IMG/VR virus record: IMGVR_UViG_3300037189_015719
Coordinates: 1 to 43,094 of that record
Length of the DNA: 43,094 bases
Direction: 5' to 3' (one strand)
Source of the DNA: a virus
Position 1 is the first letter of the stretch; every line of letters begins with the position of its first letter. Shown here one piece after another: positions 42,149 to 43,094 of the stretch. Made by a program: the position numbers and the translations under genes. The notes below the pieces were generated by a model. The model was not told the DNA's origin, did no database searches, and saw nothing but the letters and a program-made list of their open reading frames with translations.

Positions 42149-42948
42149 AACTAGGAGTTTTTTACCAATCAGGACATAAATTAGTAGCATGCTATAAAGC
42201 TTTAGAACAACTTAGAAAAATCTATCCTGATATTCCAGCAATGTTATACGAAGATGGAAGTAACATATTAGAAAAAGTAGCAGAAAAATTTAATTGTTAT
42301 TATGAACACTTAGAACAAACTGGAATTAATAATCCTCATTCAGGAAGAGTATTCATTAAAGAAAACGGTCAATTAGATTGGTTAGAAAGAATATATAAAG
42401 CATGCACTACTGTTTTAAAAGATGTTGATTGGATTTTACACTATGAAGACGATGTATGGTGTAAAAGACAAATAATTAAACCTCCTCAGTTTGATATTTC
42501 AGGAGCAAATGGTCCTTTATATACTCCTGAATTATATAGTTATCTTAAAAATAAATTTAATATAACTGATCATTCTAGAAACCACTGGAGTAAATTAGGT
42601 TCTTTAGAAAGTTATGGAGCGTGTGGAGGTGCTATATTCAATAGAGAAAAATTTATTAAAATTTATGAAAATATAAATAATATTCCTTGGGATAAAATTA
42701 AAGTATTAGATAGCAGACCAATTGAATGGTGTGATGCTACTTTATCTTTTATCTTTCAGTTTAATGGTTGTACTAGTGGAGTGTGGGAAGATTGGGCTCA
42801 ATATGATTCTAAAAATATAGGTAATTGGTGGGATAAAACAGGATGGAGTATTCCAATAGAAGAACAACCCGATGTTGCTTTCTTACATAGTTATAAACAT
42901 TTCTATAATTATACTCCTGAAGAAATAGAATTAAATATCTATAAGTAA
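42145..42948 (+). CDS. Second glycosyltransferase, GT-A like
   Basis: 267 residues. Start MKLGVFYQSGHKLVACYKAL and the acidic motif WILHYEDDVW (Glu101-Asp102-Asp103) fit a GT-A metal-binding site. ACGGAIFNREKF and PIEWCDATLSFIFQF resemble acceptor-side segments of phage and bacterial glycosyltransferases. The ATGA overlap with the previous glycosyltransferase suggests they act on the same product in sequence. Acceptor and sugar are unknown. Confidence 0.7.
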   Translation: MKLGVFYQSGHKLVACYKALEQLRKIYPDIPAMLYEDGSNILEKVAEKFNCYYEHLEQTGINNPHSGRVFIKENGQLDWLERIYKACTTVLKDVDWILHYEDDVWCKRQIIKPPQFDISGANGPLYTPELYSYLKNKFNITDHSRNHWSKLGSLESYGACGGAIFNREKFIKIYENINNIPWDKIKVLDSRPIEWCDATLSFIFQFNGCTSGVWEDWAQYDSKNIGNWWDKTGWSIPIEEQPDVAFLHSYKHFYNYTPEEIELNIYK

Positions 42949-43004
42949 TATCATAATATAGATAATTTTAATTTTTGGCAAAATAAAGGTTATATCTTTA
43001 AGTT

Positions 43005-43094
43005 ATGTATCAAGCAATATTCTACGACAATAAATCGTATAGTTATCATCTACGTGATGATAATCAAGGATGGACTGAATTTCAATATACAGTA
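43005..43094 (+). CDS. Start of a truncated gene, possibly family B DNA polymerase
   Basis: The last 30 codons of the window, open to the edge: MYQAIFYDNKSYSYHLRDDN then QGWTEFQYTV. The pattern of short strands followed by a WxEFQY end resembles the beginning of T4 gp43-like polymerases (there, EVEYLPTMF). With so little sequence this is a weak guess. The 56-base gap before it has TATCTTTA, resembling the Bacteroidota -7 box (TAnnTTTG). Confidence 0.35.
   Translation, partial: MYQAIFYDNKSYSYHLRDDNQGWTEFQYTV

Overview
The window reads as part of the genome of a T4-like contractile-tailed phage (myovirus). All genes lie on the + strand, are tightly packed (gaps mostly under 100 bases, many 1-8 base overlaps) and are AT-rich. 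The tail genes follow a T4 logic (sheath, tube, assembly chaperones, tape measure, baseplate hub) and the replication genes are T4-type (gp32-like SSB, UvsX recombinase, FEN-type exonuclease, gp41/DnaB-like helicase). Most starts are preceded by A-rich sequence rather than a clear Shine-Dalgarno site, and a DUF5522-like protein is present. Both fit a Bacteroidota host, but that is an inference.

Layout. 1-9832: two very large repetitive tail-fibre genes (the first is cut by the left edge), a 60-residue protein between them, and a LamG-like lectin protein. 9845-11157: four small genes, including a Cys-rich zinc-ribbon and a coiled coil. 11240-25399: the contractile tail module, made of sheath, an inserted GIY-YIG homing endonuclease, tube, a gp26-like chaperone, a short downstream chaperone partner, tape measure, baseplate/tube-initiator proteins, a LysM/gp53-like protein and a large hub protein ending in an NlpC/P60-like peptidase domain. 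25439-34077: DNA metabolism, with a compact family A DNA polymerase, SSB, UvsX, exonuclease, helicase, thioredoxin and class II ribonucleotide reductase. 34079-40000: small proteins mixed with a full 7-deazaguanine set (FolE, QueD, QueE and a QueC variant) plus a DpdA-like guanine transglycosylase. 40037-43094: a holin-like membrane protein, a dCTP deaminase/dUTPase-fold enzyme, two glycosyltransferases, and the first 30 codons of what may be a family B DNA polymerase.

How it works together. FolE makes dihydroneopterin triphosphate from GTP, QueD makes carboxytetrahydropterin, QueE makes 7-carboxy-7-deazaguanine (CDG) and QueC normally makes preQ0. DpdA would then exchange guanine in phage DNA for the 7-deazaguanine, shielding it from restriction. 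The QueC here has lost all four zinc-ligand cysteines, so the final base may not be preQ0. A hotdog-fold acyl-CoA thioesterase sits inside this cluster. Thioredoxin and the B12-type reductase supply deoxynucleotides.

Regulation. An ATATTTAT box lies 15-45 bases before many late-type genes, sometimes directly after a factor-independent terminator; it is a candidate phage promoter element. The homing endonuclease has its ribosome-binding site buried in a 15-bp hairpin. No gene-free stretch exceeds 300 bases, and I saw no tRNA, CRISPR array, insertion sequence or minus-strand gene.
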